A stretch of DNA of 64,000 nucleotides from Siphonodentalium dalli (taxonomy: Eukaryota; Mollusca; Scaphopoda; Gadilida; Siphonodentaliidae), in assembly GCA_032622095.1 (NCBI GenBank), contig CP136069.1, positions 88,434,958 through 88,498,957 of the forward strand. Direction: 5' to 3'. The notes under the pieces were generated by a model that searched no databases, was not told where the DNA came from, and saw only the letters and a list, made by a program, of their open reading frames with translations. Shown here piece by piece: positions 40,027 to 51,212 of this stretch (position 1 is the first letter of the stretch; each line of letters starts with the position of its first letter). The position numbers and the translations under genes were made by a program.

Positions 40027-41730
40027 ACACGCGATCTTGCATTTTGCCAGGATACATTGGAAATTCACACCCGAACGAACGTTATTTCTACTCCGTACTG
40101 ACAGCTTGGAAAAATATGGCTCCGTACTAACTTTGTCATAAATTTTCGCAGCTGGTCGATAAAACCCGCCCTAAGTTAACTATACACGGTTGCAGATCTG
40201 TGCATTCTTTCCCCACGTATTTATTAACTGTTATATTACAGAAATATCAATCAATTGAGCTAATTTGCTCGAAAATATTGCCTATGATGCTCGTTAAACT
40301 GGTAATCTGACAAAACACGCCGACGTCATGATCATAATAACGGTTAAAATAAAAGAAAACGTAAATAATAATTAGAAGTAGAATGGCTGTTGTGTCGTCT
40401 TCGAATCCACGCCTGATCGACAGTGTAAGCGTCCTTCGCGGGGCAGGAACTTTTTATGACAAAAATAGCGATTATAGTCAGGTGACTGAATTCAATGTTG
40501 ACACCTTTTCTCCTCCGAACTGAGTTTATCCTCCCGACTGACGAAAGTTCGATTACAGGGCGTGATGGAGCCGCGTGTCGCGAATAACGAGCCCTCAGAC
40601 ATCTCTGTTGGGGCAAGTGGAAGCCATGGGACAGATTTGGTGACACACCTCATCCAAGTTATTTTTATTGCATATATAAAGTAGTAGATATACCAGGGGA
40701 GAGTCTGCAAACAAATTCCGGATATAGGGCCGGCGTGGGTGGGTGCACCAGAGGCTGAACAAATCGTGCTTGTAAGTTTTTTCCAAAATGGGTTTTTTCA
40801 AACAATTTACAAGTACTGATCATGTAATGTTGTTTGTAAGCATGTTAGTACCATGCTTGTTGGTATAGGGCTATATAGGCAGCTATAGTGACTCTTTAGC
40901 CTCAGATTTAGCAACATTCTGGATTTCACAGGATCCCGGCCCACTTCACAGTGGACCACCATAATAGCGTTCAGGAAACTTATGATCAACGGAAGAAATA
41001 TTTAGTAACAAAATTAATATATTACCTGAATAAAAGTAATAAAACAAAAAAACTGTATCACAAATTGGATACTACATGGTGAATACTCAATGATGACTAT
41101 ATATCATTAACCTAATTGTTGCATAACATGAAATTGAAAAGGGTATCTCATAAATGTCTAATGTTTGAAATACTGTCTTGTTCTGACATGTGATCAAATT
41201 CATTCCTTCTGGTTATTTCTCATCTTGAATGATTGCAAGTAATGTTAATCTGCAACAATTATCCAAATAAAACTGAATTGGTTATGATGAATGACCGTTA
41301 CTGTTTACTGCTCAGACAATCCCAACTGAAGGTGACGCTATTCTCATTGAATTTCCGAACTTCATTTTGGAGCTTTACTGCTCAACAAGACAAAACTAAA
41401 ATACTTGAGGTGTTGCATTCCGGGGAGATAATTCGTGCATAACCGTCCAAGGTACTTCCGGTTGTTTATGTTTCGGCTTAGAAGCCACGTTAAAGTATGT
41501 GATCTGTCACCGAAGAAGGTGCGAAAACTACCCTAGTTTTTGTGGTGTTAGCTCTTTTAATTGATCCGGGATTTTATATTCCGTAATTAATTAATTTAGG
41601 GTTATGAAGCACGTGCAATCGAGGCGTTATTTTAATTACAAGTATAAACAAAAAGAGCGATTAGGATTAGCATGTCGCACTCGTTCGCGACGCAAGAAAG
41701 GACTGCTGAGTATTCTACGTAATCGCATTT
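40027..41730. other. No recognised feature
   Basis: Includes a somewhat GC-richer patch (40380-40640) on which several short frames overlap. No tRNA or coding similarity could be established. Confidence 0.4.
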
Positions 41731-42034
41731 TGATTATGTGTTAGAACCATTAAAACAAACTTACACAACAAATTCGAGGGCAAGCTTATTGTCACGAACT
41801 AATAGTATTGTCACCCCACAGGGTATATACAACATGGCAAAACCCGAGAAGGAAACAAAACGAGTCAGCAGCACTCACAGGAACATCTCATCGAGTCAGC
41901 AGCACTCTTTATCGGAAAGTCTTCCTCCTTAAGGAGAACTTATAAAATTACCTCTAAGAGTAAAATCAAAGAGTAAACTTCTATAAAATTGCTTAAACAA
42001 AGTGTAAAACTTTACAAAATTGCTAAAATCAGAT

Positions 42035-43579
42035 ATGGCCAGTAAACAAACATCCGCTTCGCAGTGCCCTTCTCAGGGCGCCGATTCGAGTGAGTTTATT
42101 GCCTTCCTGAAAGAAGATAACAAATCGCTCAGGAAAAAGATCGACGGTCTAGAAATACAACTTGCTGGGTTCAGAGCCTCTATCGACAAGATGGCCGACC
42201 GCTTACCCGAAAAGCAACCCACAGCAGAGAAATCTTCCAACAAAAAAGAGAAAAAGACCGAGAAAAACAAAAAGAAACCTGAGAAAAACACCACGACACC
42301 TGCCAAATCATCAGCTCCAGTTCCAGATTTCGCCGCAAAACTACCCTCAGCAACCTCTGTACCGTCAGCAACTCCAGTACCCTCCATACCGCCAGCAAAT
42401 CCAGTACCCATCGTTCAAAAAAACCACGAGGACCACATCGAAGTTGAAATGACAGACGCTGAACAAGACATCTCCGACGAAGAATTCGCCACCGTCTTCA
42501 AAAACAAAAGAAGACGAAAAGAAAGCATGATGATTCCAGATCCTATCACCCCAATCAGCACGCCAGCCAAAAAGATACGAACGCACACTGAACATAAACA
42601 ACAACCTAGCCCAACAAAAGGAACCGAACGACCGACTATCAGCCACTCCAACAAACGAAGAGACATTCTAATAGCCGAAAACCTAACGAACGAAATGAAG
42701 CAGAGTCCATACTTACTACACAGAACAATAACGACACGCTACCCCATCCGAACATCTACAACCAGAGCCGGCACACTTCTAATTTATCCACAGAACGAAG
42801 AAACAAAACAATATCTACTGACCAAAGCTAAAGACCTACCCGCCTTCAAGGACAAGAAAGTAACATTCCGCCTAACCAACGGCAGCAGTCGCCTGACCAA
42901 ACCTACAACACATAAATCCGTCATCTGTGGCATACCACCATCTGTCACGGAAGACGAAATCAAAGAAGACATCGGCAGTAAATATACAGTTCAACGCCTA
43001 AAAAGCTCCCACGATCAACAACCAACATGGAAAGTGAAAATAACTTGCGACGATAAAGAATCAAAACAACAGATAATGAACGGCGTTAGACTCGGCTCAA
43101 ACATGAATAGATTCAAAGTCGTCGACTACAAAGAACAGCCCCACGTGACACAATGCTACAAATGGCAGAAGTTTAATCACACGGCCGAATTTTGCAAGAG
43201 CAACAACACGATCTGCAAAAATTGCGGGGGAAATCACAAACACCAAGACTGCACCAGTAACATCAAAAGATGCGCGAACTGCGACAGTGATCACCACTCA
43301 GCATACAAGGGATGCACAGTTTTTAAAACTGAAGTAACATCAAAAGAAACACAAAAGCTCACATACGCAGCCGCCACAAGCAAACCCGCCGACATCACTG
43401 AAACCCTAAAACTTGCAGCTGTAATAACATCGACCATTGTCAGCGCCCTAACTGACAATCAAAGAGATCCACGAAATACCAAAGCCAGCGTGTGTCAATA
43501 CGTCGAACATGCTGTCAACACCATATACAAAACTCAACTCACAAAAGAAACCATCCAACAGTTCACATACAGACGTTAA
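42035..43579 (+). CDS. LINE ORF1: gag-like RNA-binding protein
   Basis: 514 codons; ATG at 42035 chosen because copy 2 has the equivalent start (MA.K..SASQCPSQGADS). An N-terminal coiled-coil-like stretch (SLRKKIDGLEIQLAGF) is followed by a Lys/Pro/Thr-rich linker, an acidic patch and KNKRRRK. An RRM/PRE_C2HC-like region (HKSVICGIPPSVTEDEIKED) follows, then three CCHC-type knuckles from ~365: CYKWQKFNHTAEFC, CKNCGGNHKHQDC and CANCDSDHHSAYKGC. The second cysteine of knuckle 1 is Trp, where copy 2 keeps Cys, so this knuckle should not bind zinc normally. The protein would coat the LINE RNA. Otherwise intact. Confidence 0.88.
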   Translation: MASKQTSASQCPSQGADSSEFIAFLKEDNKSLRKKIDGLEIQLAGFRASIDKMADRLPEKQPTAEKSSNKKEKKTEKNKKKPEKNTTTPAKSSAPVPDFAAKLPSATSVPSATPVPSIPPANPVPIVQKNHEDHIEVEMTDAEQDISDEEFATVFKNKRRRKESMMIPDPITPISTPAKKIRTHTEHKQQPSPTKGTERPTISHSNKRRDILIAENLTNEMKQSPYLLHRTITTRYPIRTSTTRAGTLLIYPQNEETKQYLLTKAKDLPAFKDKKVTFRLTNGSSRLTKPTTHKSVICGIPPSVTEDEIKEDIGSKYTVQRLKSSHDQQPTWKVKITCDDKESKQQIMNGVRLGSNMNRFKVVDYKEQPHVTQCYKWQKFNHTAEFCKSNNTICKNCGGNHKHQDCTSNIKRCANCDSDHHSAYKGCTVFKTEVTSKETQKLTYAAATSKPADITETLKLAAVITSTIVSALTDNQRDPRNTKASVCQYVEHAVNTIYKTQLTKETIQQFTYRR

Positions 43580-43635
43580 TACAACACAGCCAACGCTGAC
43601 ACGCCCAAACACACAAGCCGATTGTAACACCTACA

Positions 43636-46431
43636 ATGACTGACACGACCAAACAGACTACAACCACACGCCCCACACACAACTTGCCCACATCACAACA
43701 CACACAAAAACACTCTTTTCACCTACTCCACGTTAACATAAACGGACTATCTGCTAAACGCCAAATTCTTCAAGAGTACATCACCGACCAACAACCAGAC
43801 GTTATCGCCATCAACGAAACGAAACTCAACGACAACAGCAGGGTTAGCTTCACCAACTACAAGATCGCCCGCCGTGACCGTAACGCACACGGTGGCGGGG
43901 TAGCTCTCCTCATCCACAAAGACCTGAAACACGCCATGCTCAACACCGACGACATAGACGAAGAAACCCTGGCAGTAGAAGTCACCATTCGCAATGCCAA
44001 GACTGCCATCGTCGCCACATATAACCCGCCAAACACAGACCTCAGCAATGCCTCCTTCAAACAATTCACATCAACCCACCGCCACTGCATCTTCATCGGA
44101 GACTACAACGCGAAGCACACCTACTACGGCTGTAAAAATACCAACAGAAACGGTGACCGAATGTTCAACATCATCGAAGATCTTGATCTACTCATACTAA
44201 ACAACATAGACGAACCAACACATCACCACGCGGCGACCAACAAATGGGACATCCTAGACCTAGCTATTGCCACTCCATCCATCGCATCTAAAGGAATCAT
44301 GTGCTATATCGGAGACGACGTATCCAGCGACCACCTACCCGTACACATAAGATCCAGCAATGCCTCAACCGATCGCCACCCAAAAACCCTCCGCCGCAAC
44401 CTAAATAAAGCCGACTGGGACAGTTTCCGACAGCAACTCACCAACAGCATAGACAATTCACCCATCACAGCGACATTGACGCGACATGCCAGCACCTATC
44501 CCAAACCCTCGAATCAGCCCTAGATACAGCATGCCCGAAACAGCAAGTCAACACCACAGCATGGCGAGTCTCCCCCGAAACTCTGAAAATGATCCGACTT
44601 AAACGCAAGCTAAGAAGACTCCAGCAGAAAAAGCCAAACGACATGTACTACCGAAATCTTTACAACAACATGAACAGACAAGTCAAAACGGCAGTCAAAA
44701 AAGAAAAACAAGCATCCTGGCAGCGGTCGACAACCGAACTCGGCGATAAAAGAATGAACAGAAACTTCTGGAGTACCTTCAAATCCCTTACCGGCACAGG
44801 AAAAAACAACAACAGCACAGAAAAACCCCTCAAAAAAACCGATGGCAGCCTGACCTCAGGAGACAAAGAAAAAGCAGAAGCCTTCGCCGACAACCTGCAA
44901 AAAATCCACAACACCCACCAAGGCCCAGCATACGACGACGCCTTCAAAGCAACTGTAGAAAACCACATCAAAGACAACCCCGACCTCTTCAAACCACTTC
45001 CAAGTACCAACAACGACCACGATGATGTCTTCCCCGTAGCATCTCCAATCACACAAGACGAAATCGCATCTAACCTAAAGAAGGGAAAAGGCAACTCAGC
45101 ACCAGGCAACGACAGCATCACATACTCCATCCTACGATAAGCCCCTCCAGCCTTCTTCGCCAGACTACTCCTTCTATTCAACGCCTGCCTGACCATTGGA
45201 TACTTCCCAACAGCATGGAAAACCGCCGTCGGTATCATGATACCTAAGCCAGAAAAAGACCGCACCATTCCCAACAACTATCGACCCATCAGCCTCCTCC
45301 AATGTACCGGGAAACTATTCAAAAGAATTATCAGCAGCCGACTACGAGAGCACCTTGAATCCACCAACTTCTTCAACCCGTGGCAGCGCGGCTATCGACA
45401 AGGCAAAGAAGGCATGGAACACATCGTTCGACTAGCTGAAGACGCCCGACTATCCCTTGGCAAAAACAGGTTAACAGCTGCAGTATTCCTTGACGTTGAG
45501 AAGGCCTTCGATTCCGTATGGCACGACGGCCTAAGATACAAGTTCAGCCAGCTCAACATCGCCCGAAAATACACACGACTAGTATCCTCTTTCCTACAAG
45601 ATCGTCAACTCAGCGTCCGCATCAACAACGACACATCCAGCCCAGTATTCCTACGCGCCGGTACTCAGCCCACTCCTCTTCCTGATACACGCCAATGACA
45701 TACCCACCAACCCAGGAAACAACGTAGAAATCTCACAATTCGCCGACGACCTAGGACTCTGGACAACACACAAAAACCCCAGGATCCTACAAAAACGATT
45801 ACAAAAGACCCTCGACGACTTATCAACATGGTGCTCTAGATGGAGAATAAAACTCAACGCCAAGAAAACACAACTCATCATATTCCACCAGAGAAAAACA
45901 ACACAGACTATCAACATCAAGATAGACAACGAGACCGTTCAACCATCCAACCAAGCCATCCTACTAGGAATCACCCTCGACCAACGAATGACCTTCGCCG
46001 CGCACATAAAAAAAGTCGCCGACAAAGCCAGAAAAAGAACAATCCTGCTAAGTTGTCTCAGAGGTACCGACTGGGGAACCAACAGCCAGACCATCATCAA
46101 CCTCTTCAAACTATACGTCCGCCCAGTAATGGAGTATGGCGCACCCATCATAGCAGCAGCCTCCAACAGCTCAATCGAAACCCTGCAGAAAGTCCAAATC
46201 AAAGCTCTCCGCATCGCTCTACATCAGCCAATCTTCACACCAATCCAAGCCCTCCACGACGCAGCAGACATGCCTAGGATGAAACATCGACTAACCGACC
46301 TCAGAAACCAGACCCTCGCCAGAATTGACAACAGCCCACTCATCCAAGAACTCCATCTACGAAACCAGCTGCTCTCCACCAAAAAGACCAAGGCCATCCT
46401 AGAAATCGACAACACCGACAGACCCATCTAG
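43636..46431 (+). pseudogene. LINE ORF2 (endonuclease + RT), three inactivating changes
   Basis: Endonuclease blocks: LLHVNINGLSAKRQ, AINETKL (catalytic Glu), FIGDYNAKH, WDILDLAIA and SSDHLPV. RT blocks: NNYRPISLLQCTGKLF, VFLDVEKAFDSVWHDG (motif A), ISQFADDLGLWT (motif C) and LLGITLDQRMTF. Comparison with copy 2 shows a 7-bp deletion near 44476, an in-frame TAA at 45138-45140 (Gln in copy 2), and a 17-bp deletion at ~45661 that removes most of motif B. The motif order and the AGTPQGSVLSP motif B of copy 2 resemble the Jockey clade. Confidence 0.88.
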
Positions 46432-46790
46432 ATCCCATACAACCGTCAACCAAGCCAACCAACAGCCAAATCACCAGCCAGCCAATAACCTCACCAGCCA
46501 ACGCCAATACAGCCCCCAACAACACCACCAACCAAGCATCCAAGACACATCAGCCTTAAAGCCAGCCAACCAACAGCCACACCAACCAGACATCCATCCC
46601 AAACCAAGCCTCACATCCCAACAGCCTCGACTCCTCCACCACGCTTCCACTGCACTGCTTTGCCTCCAAATACAACAGCCTCAAAAATCGATCTTCATCG
46701 AATATATCAAGAAAGGGTGAAGGGAATTGCACAATGCGTTCCGACCATCCTGCCCGGCCTGCGGCCGGAAACTACACAACAACAACGAGA
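46432..46790 (+). other. LINE 3' UTR and terminal hairpin
   Basis: C/A-rich sequence with many 'aaccaaccaacagcca'-like units, then 'gtgaagggaattgcacaatg' and the hairpin ccggcc-tgc-ggccgg before 'aaactacacaacaacaacg'. The last ~60 bp are conserved at three places in the window, which suggests an RT recognition structure. Confidence 0.7.
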
Positions 46791-46839
46791 AGGAAACAAA
46801 CACAAAAAATGGCTTCTGTAAACAGACCAACATCACCAA

Positions 46840-47192
46840 CTTCCTCAAAATTCTCAGAACATATTAAATATCTTGAATATGTAAATAACAATCTTAGCCT
46901 CAAGATCAATGACAATTATTACTATCAAGTCCAGGGCCAACTATTATGTACAGAGATGCATGAGTGTGATTTTGTTATTCACACATTTGTTGACTTTAAA
47001 ATTATTAACATCAAAAGAGATGAACTTTTCATTAATGCCATGCTATGTAACCTGTGTTCGTTTTATGATGATTTTTATATTTTTATAAGAATTATGAGCG
47101 GATTGAATGCAAATGTAAAAAACACTTCTGATTCTGTATCATTAATTTATGATATGTATACACATGTTATTATCATTAAAATACTGTTATGA
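46840..47192 (+). pseudogene. YqaJ-like nuclease C-terminal fragment
   Basis: Frame encodes LKINDNYYYQVQGQLLCTEMHECDFVIHTFVDFK and IKRDELFINAMLCNLCSFYDDFYI. 'YYYQVQGQL.....CDFVV.T' is the conserved core of YqaJ/lambda-exonuclease-type domains, containing the Gln and Asp near the active site. Only the C-terminal third remains; the upstream part is missing where LINE copy 1 ends. It converges with the DDE transposase at 47404, an arrangement consistent with ISL2EU/IS4EU-type DNA transposons, which pair a transposase gene with a YqaJ gene. Confidence 0.75.
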
Positions 47193-47403
47193 GAACTTTA
47201 TTTTTGTTTTTTCTTCACGGGTTTTCCAATAAATTTGTTTGTAACATATTTTACTAGAACATTCTCATTCCTGCATGCATGTCTGATGTACACCTCACAC
47301 TATTTTGGCATCATTGTGTATATCAAAAATGCGAGTGGTATGAAAGAATGATAGTGTAACATGTTACATACATATAGTTTTAGGTTTAATTTTGGTGCAT
47401 GAT

Positions 47404-48135
47404 TCAAGCACTGTGAGGCACAATACACTGGCGGAAATTACACTGCATGAAACAAACAAATATTATTTCTGAGCCAAGATGAGCTTCGGTGCCATTGGGC
47501 GGTATCGAACATAGAATCTTGTATGTTTTTGACAGTCCGATCACTCTCTCAACATGGACTATTTTGCTAGCAACTTTCCTGTCACTCAGAACGCGTGCGC
47601 CACTCATCCTGTTCTTCTTCCGAAAGAAGGTAGGAATCTTAACAGAAACATCTTTGTCCTGGAACATGTCCTGGTTGTCGAATCTTTTGTCAGCTATTAT
47701 GGAATCCCCAGGTTCACAGAGAGTGCCCGATGTTGACCTTTCTACTAAATGTCGGTCACTGGTAGAACCCCGATAACTGTCTGATACAATATTCACAAAA
47801 CCTCCTGGTGTGCACCCAACAATCACTTTAAGGGTGTTGCTGTTCTTATATGTGGACTAAGTTGCCCGTTGTGATATGGGATTAGAAGGTTGTTTTTATA
47901 GGAATTTCCGTTCCGTCGATTATTGTTTTATTTGTTGTTTCTCCTGAAATCAACAGGTGCATAAAATCTCACAAGTGATAATGGTGGTGAAATATCATAC
48001 ATGATAACAGAAGTAATCCACGTCACAAACATGTTATATGCCGTGGACTCACATATGTCAAAGGGGAGTCCTAGCTCATATAATGTTTTGTTCTCACGTA
48101 GTTTGATGAGAAACGGTATACTAGTACTAAGGAAT
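47404..48135 (-). pseudogene. DDE_Tnp_4-type transposase remnant
   Basis: Minus strand in order: RENKTLYELGLPFDICESTAYNMFVTWI (helix-turn-helix type, ~48000-48110), TIIDGTEIPIK (first catalytic Asp, ~47905), VIVGCTPGGFVNIVSDSYRGSTSDR, SIIADKRFD (second Asp), KIPTFFRKKNRMSG and VERVIGLSKTYKIL (region of the final Glu). These blocks are the DDE superfamily 4 signature of THAP-linked transposases. The frame is intact for 47404-47826; upstream there is at least one frameshift. With the THAP exon at 48640 it makes up most of one gene. Confidence 0.8.
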
Positions 48136-48639
48136 TATTTGGCATATATACATGTTTCATTTTAACTCACTTGTTTGTTATTCTTAAAATTTTATTTTGA
48201 CATTTAATTGTCATTAGCTGCAAATAGATACTTGAAGTTGTTAGTTCAGGCAACACCAAAAGAGTATATCAATTTAAACAAATAAATTAGCACCCCTTCA
48301 ACAAAGTGAAAACAGTACTGTAATTTTACTGAAATATAAACTTTTTTTCTGGAAATTAACTGCATGTAACTTTTATGTGTTGAACATTACGACAATATGA
48401 CAACTTTTATATTTATTTGCTCTTTTGGGTAAGTCATCTTATAAAAGTTTACTTGTAGATAACTTTTGGCAAACAAGCTCAATGAGATGATATATGAAAT
48501 GAACTTTGTGAAATGTTGGGTAAATGAAATGTTGAAGGAAATTTTGTATTCCCTAATTGATCGTCAATCCTTGATTGTTATTTAAAATAATGGGAAACAA
48601 TGAACCCATAATAACAGTGTATATATTACGGTATACATA
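48136..48639. other. Gap between THAP and transposase segments
   Basis: AT-rich, no motif recognised. It is either an intron or decayed linker of the transposase gene. Confidence 0.4.
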
Positions 48640-48855
48640 TTACTTACAAGGATCGTGTTTGCGCATGTAGTTATCCTCGGTGAAGTGTGCTGCACAAACG
48701 ACACTAAAACTGCTGGGTTTCCATTCTCCATTTCGGCCATCGCTTCGTTGAATGGCTACTGTCCACTTTTTTCGTAACTCTTTTGCCGCTTCGTCGTCAC
48801 CTTTCGGGAATACGTGTCCACCCCGATTGTTACAATACATTGCACAACATTGTTA
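48640..48855 (-). pseudogene. THAP zinc-finger domain of the transposase gene
   Basis: Minus strand reads QCCAMYCNNRGG-HVFPKGD, KKWTVAIQR, GEWKPSSFSVVCAAHFTEDNY. C-x2-4-C, then the W and P of the fold, and C-x2-H are all present: the C2CH DNA-binding THAP domain. It precedes the DDE catalytic region on the same strand. There is a stop just upstream and no clear initiator Met, so an upstream exon or decay is likely. Confidence 0.8.
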
Positions 48856-48860
48856 TTAGT

Positions 48861-49924
48861 TGGGTGATGAAGAATTAAAAAGAATAACGATCCGAACAAG
48901 TGCATAGACAGAATGAGACTGACAGATGGCTAGCGAAAATAAGCTTGTTTACTTCTAACCGGAAATGGACATGGCGGATATAGCCACATGGTGGCCGATG
49001 TCGATAAAGGGACGCAATCTCAAAACAGTACCCCTGTTATCACTTACAAATAAATGAACTTTTCTCTGTCAGACACAACACACTCGATATATTAAGGCTA
49101 TAATGGGATCTAGTGCGATTTGTGACATATAGTGTACCTACACAATGCTTTATTATTGTTGTTAGATACTGACAACACCAGGAAACACCTGGAAATACAG
49201 TTTATTTTTCCAAAAAAGGATAGTTGAATGGGATTGAAAGGCAGTTAACACAGTTATTGAAGAACGGCTAAAAAAAACCTCTGAAATTTTGATAAAAACA
49301 TGAGAAAGGGGGTGGGTCCTCAAAATTTTGGAGGAAAACAATATTTTTTTTGCACAAATGGGGTGGCGGGTCCCTCGGGGTCGGAAAAAAAATGTTTGGG
49401 CCCTATATGTGCAATTTGTTTTCCAGACTCCCCCTGGATATGCCCCCATTTTCATAATTTTGAAAGCGTTGTGTTCGTTTTATTCTGTCTCGTTTCCCAT
49501 CCCAGACGAATTTGAATAGTAGTGTATTTAGGTCGTCTAACACTTTTTGTTGGGATTTGGCAGAGCTGAAATTAAATGTACCAGTTTCGGGATAAGATGG
49601 GATTTAATCACCATAATCCTTCCAAGGCACGTCAATTACCTGTGTTTCCGTTTATTTTGTAGACTGTCTGATTTCTTCAATCTTATTTGTGGAGTTTAGA
49701 TCTATAATACCAGGCAGGTGATAACTGAAGTGCAGTGAACGTTTTTGAGACCTTCTGAAACAGGTGTGGATATACAATTATTTTTTTTATCACAGCCATA
49801 CTATTTGGCATTGGTCTATATTATATTAGCTTTCAACCCTGACATTTTTGCGAAATTGTCATATTCAGCCAATGCCTCCCGGAGACTAGTTTGGTCGCCC
49901 TCAAGAATGAGAGTAATGTCGTTG
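48861..49924. other. No gene recognised; contains a G/C-run repeat-like segment
   Basis: 49300-49440 has blocks 'gagaaagggggtgggtcctc' and 'cagactccccctgg' in opposite orientation, reminiscent of the G-run repeats elsewhere, and overlapping chance frames. Nothing else is supported. Confidence 0.4.
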
Positions 49925-50015
49925 TTGGGTAGTTTCCGGCTGCAGGCCGGGTAGGATGGTCGGAACGCATTATGCAATTCCCTTCACCATTTCTTGTATT
50001 GTTTTGTTGAGAATG
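49925..50015 (-). mobile_element. Isolated LINE 3' terminus (third copy)
   Basis: Reverse complement reads 'gtgaagggaattgcataatg', 'cgttccgaccatcctacccg' and a diverged hairpin, the same last ~60 bp as both full LINE copies. It stands at the far end of the module that holds the 248-codon frame. Confidence 0.8.
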
Positions 50016-50146
50016 GCAGTTGTCAAAACTCTGGCTGGTGATGAGACTTGTGGCTGTTGATGCGGACGCTGACTGGAGGCAAAGTGAGGTGGAGTCGTTT
50101 AGCTTTTGCTGGTTGCTTTTAGCTTTTTTCTTTTCTTGTTTTTATT

Positions 50147-50893
50147 TTAATTTTTTGGTGGTTCTGTTTTTACGATTGACGCTATTTTCATTCCATACTC
50201 TTCTGATTTCTTAATTGATTCGTCTACTCTGGCGAGATATTTAGATGATTCTTTTATGTAGTTTTCTCTCCATAGGCTGGTGGCGGCATCTGTTTCTTGT
50301 TCGGTTACCGGTGATATAGGATTGGCAGGCTCCGGCTCGATGTATTCCGGAATCTTCGGGATGAAGTCGGAGGTGTCCGCGTCTGGCCGTGGAGGCGATG
50401 GTGGTGGTGATTCCATCTCCTGGACAGACTTGGCCGGGATCTCGACTGCATGGGAGGAGCTGGCTGGTGTAACATCCGTCGCCCTCTTCTCTTTCCACGA
50501 GGCTAGTCTCTCGGCATCTCTTGTTTTCCTTGATGGTGTTTTCTTCTTTTCTTTTTCTTGTTCATCTTTTGTCGTGGTTTCCGTGCTGATCTGGTATTTT
50601 CCGGTCCGGTAGGGAGCCCTGAAAAGGGCTGTGCCGGGCCGGTTTTTTTTCTTGTTTTTACTTTTCGGTGGATATAATTCATCTAAGGCTGCCATTGCTT
50701 TTATTCTAGTCTCTTCTGCTTTCTTCCTTTCTACTTCTGTGTCGGGGATTAATTTAGCAGTTTCTTTTCTGTCGTTTTCAATCCTTTCAATCCATAGGCT
50801 GGTGGCATCTGTTGCTTGATCGGAGGCCGGTGGTGTAATGTCGTGTGTTGTGTAGTTTCCGGCCGCAGGCCGGGTAGGATGGTCGGAACGCAT
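50147..50893 (-). CDS. Intact 248-codon protein of unknown function at a LINE 3' end
   Basis: Frame starts MRSDHPTRPAAGNYTT inside the conserved terminal hairpin of LINE copy 2 and runs without a stop to EPPKN. It is Lys/Glu/Pro-rich, with probable helices (ERKKAEETRIKAMAALDEL), a proline-rich middle (MESPPPSPPRPD) and two copies of a ~45-residue segment starting ATDATSLWIERI (N-terminal) and TDAATSLWRENY (C-terminal). I recognise no family. On its far side a second LINE 3' terminus follows after ~130 bp. It may be an accessory or parasitic module using the LINE end, or part of a host gene. Coding reality is inferred from length, composition and the internal repeat. Confidence 0.5.
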   Translation of the reverse strand: MRSDHPTRPAAGNYTTHDITPPASDQATDATSLWIERIENDRKETAKLIPDTEVERKKAEETRIKAMAALDELYPPKSKNKKKNRPGTALFRAPYRTGKYQISTETTTKDEQEKEKKKTPSRKTRDAERLASWKEKRATDVTPASSSHAVEIPAKSVQEMESPPPSPPRPDADTSDFIPKIPEYIEPEPANPISPVTEQETDAATSLWRENYIKESSKYLARVDESIKKSEEYGMKIASIVKTEPPKN

Positions 50894-51212
50894 TGTGAAA
50901 TTCCCTTCACTCTTTCTTGATATCTTCGATGAAAATCGATTGTTGAGGCTGTTGTATTTGGAGGCAAAGCGGTGGAAGCGTGGTGGAGGAGTCGAGGCTG
51001 TTGGGATGTGGCTGATGTGAGGCTTGGGTTTAGGCTGGATGTCTGGTTGGTGTGGCTGTTGGTTGGCTAGCTTAAAGGCTGGTGCATCTTGTGTGGTGGT
51101 GTGGCTGGCGAAGTGCTGGAGTGGTTGGAGTCTGTATTGAGTTGGTCTGGTGAGTTTATTGGTTGGCTGGTGATTTGGCTGTTGGTTGGCTTGGTTGACG
51201 GTTGTATGGGAT

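Larger units (their letters stand above)
41860..46790 (+). mobile_element. Jockey-like LINE, copy 1
   Basis: 5' UTR with two copies of CGAGTCAGCAGCACTC (41865-41915), ORF1 with zinc knuckles, ORF2 with endonuclease and RT, a C/A-rich 3' UTR, and a terminal hairpin cccggcctgcggccgg (~46755). Copy 2 lies in inverse orientation at 50.84-55.79 kb. GC content (roughly half) and codon use differ sharply from the AT-rich surroundings. Confidence 0.85.

Noticed and set aside
40380-40460. Possible tRNA (contains ttcgaatcc)
   Set aside because: No A box, anticodon arm or acceptor stem could be built around it on either strand.
44660-45277. 205-codon minus-strand frame
   Set aside because: Antisense shadow of ORF2 of LINE copy 1, caused by its biased codon use.
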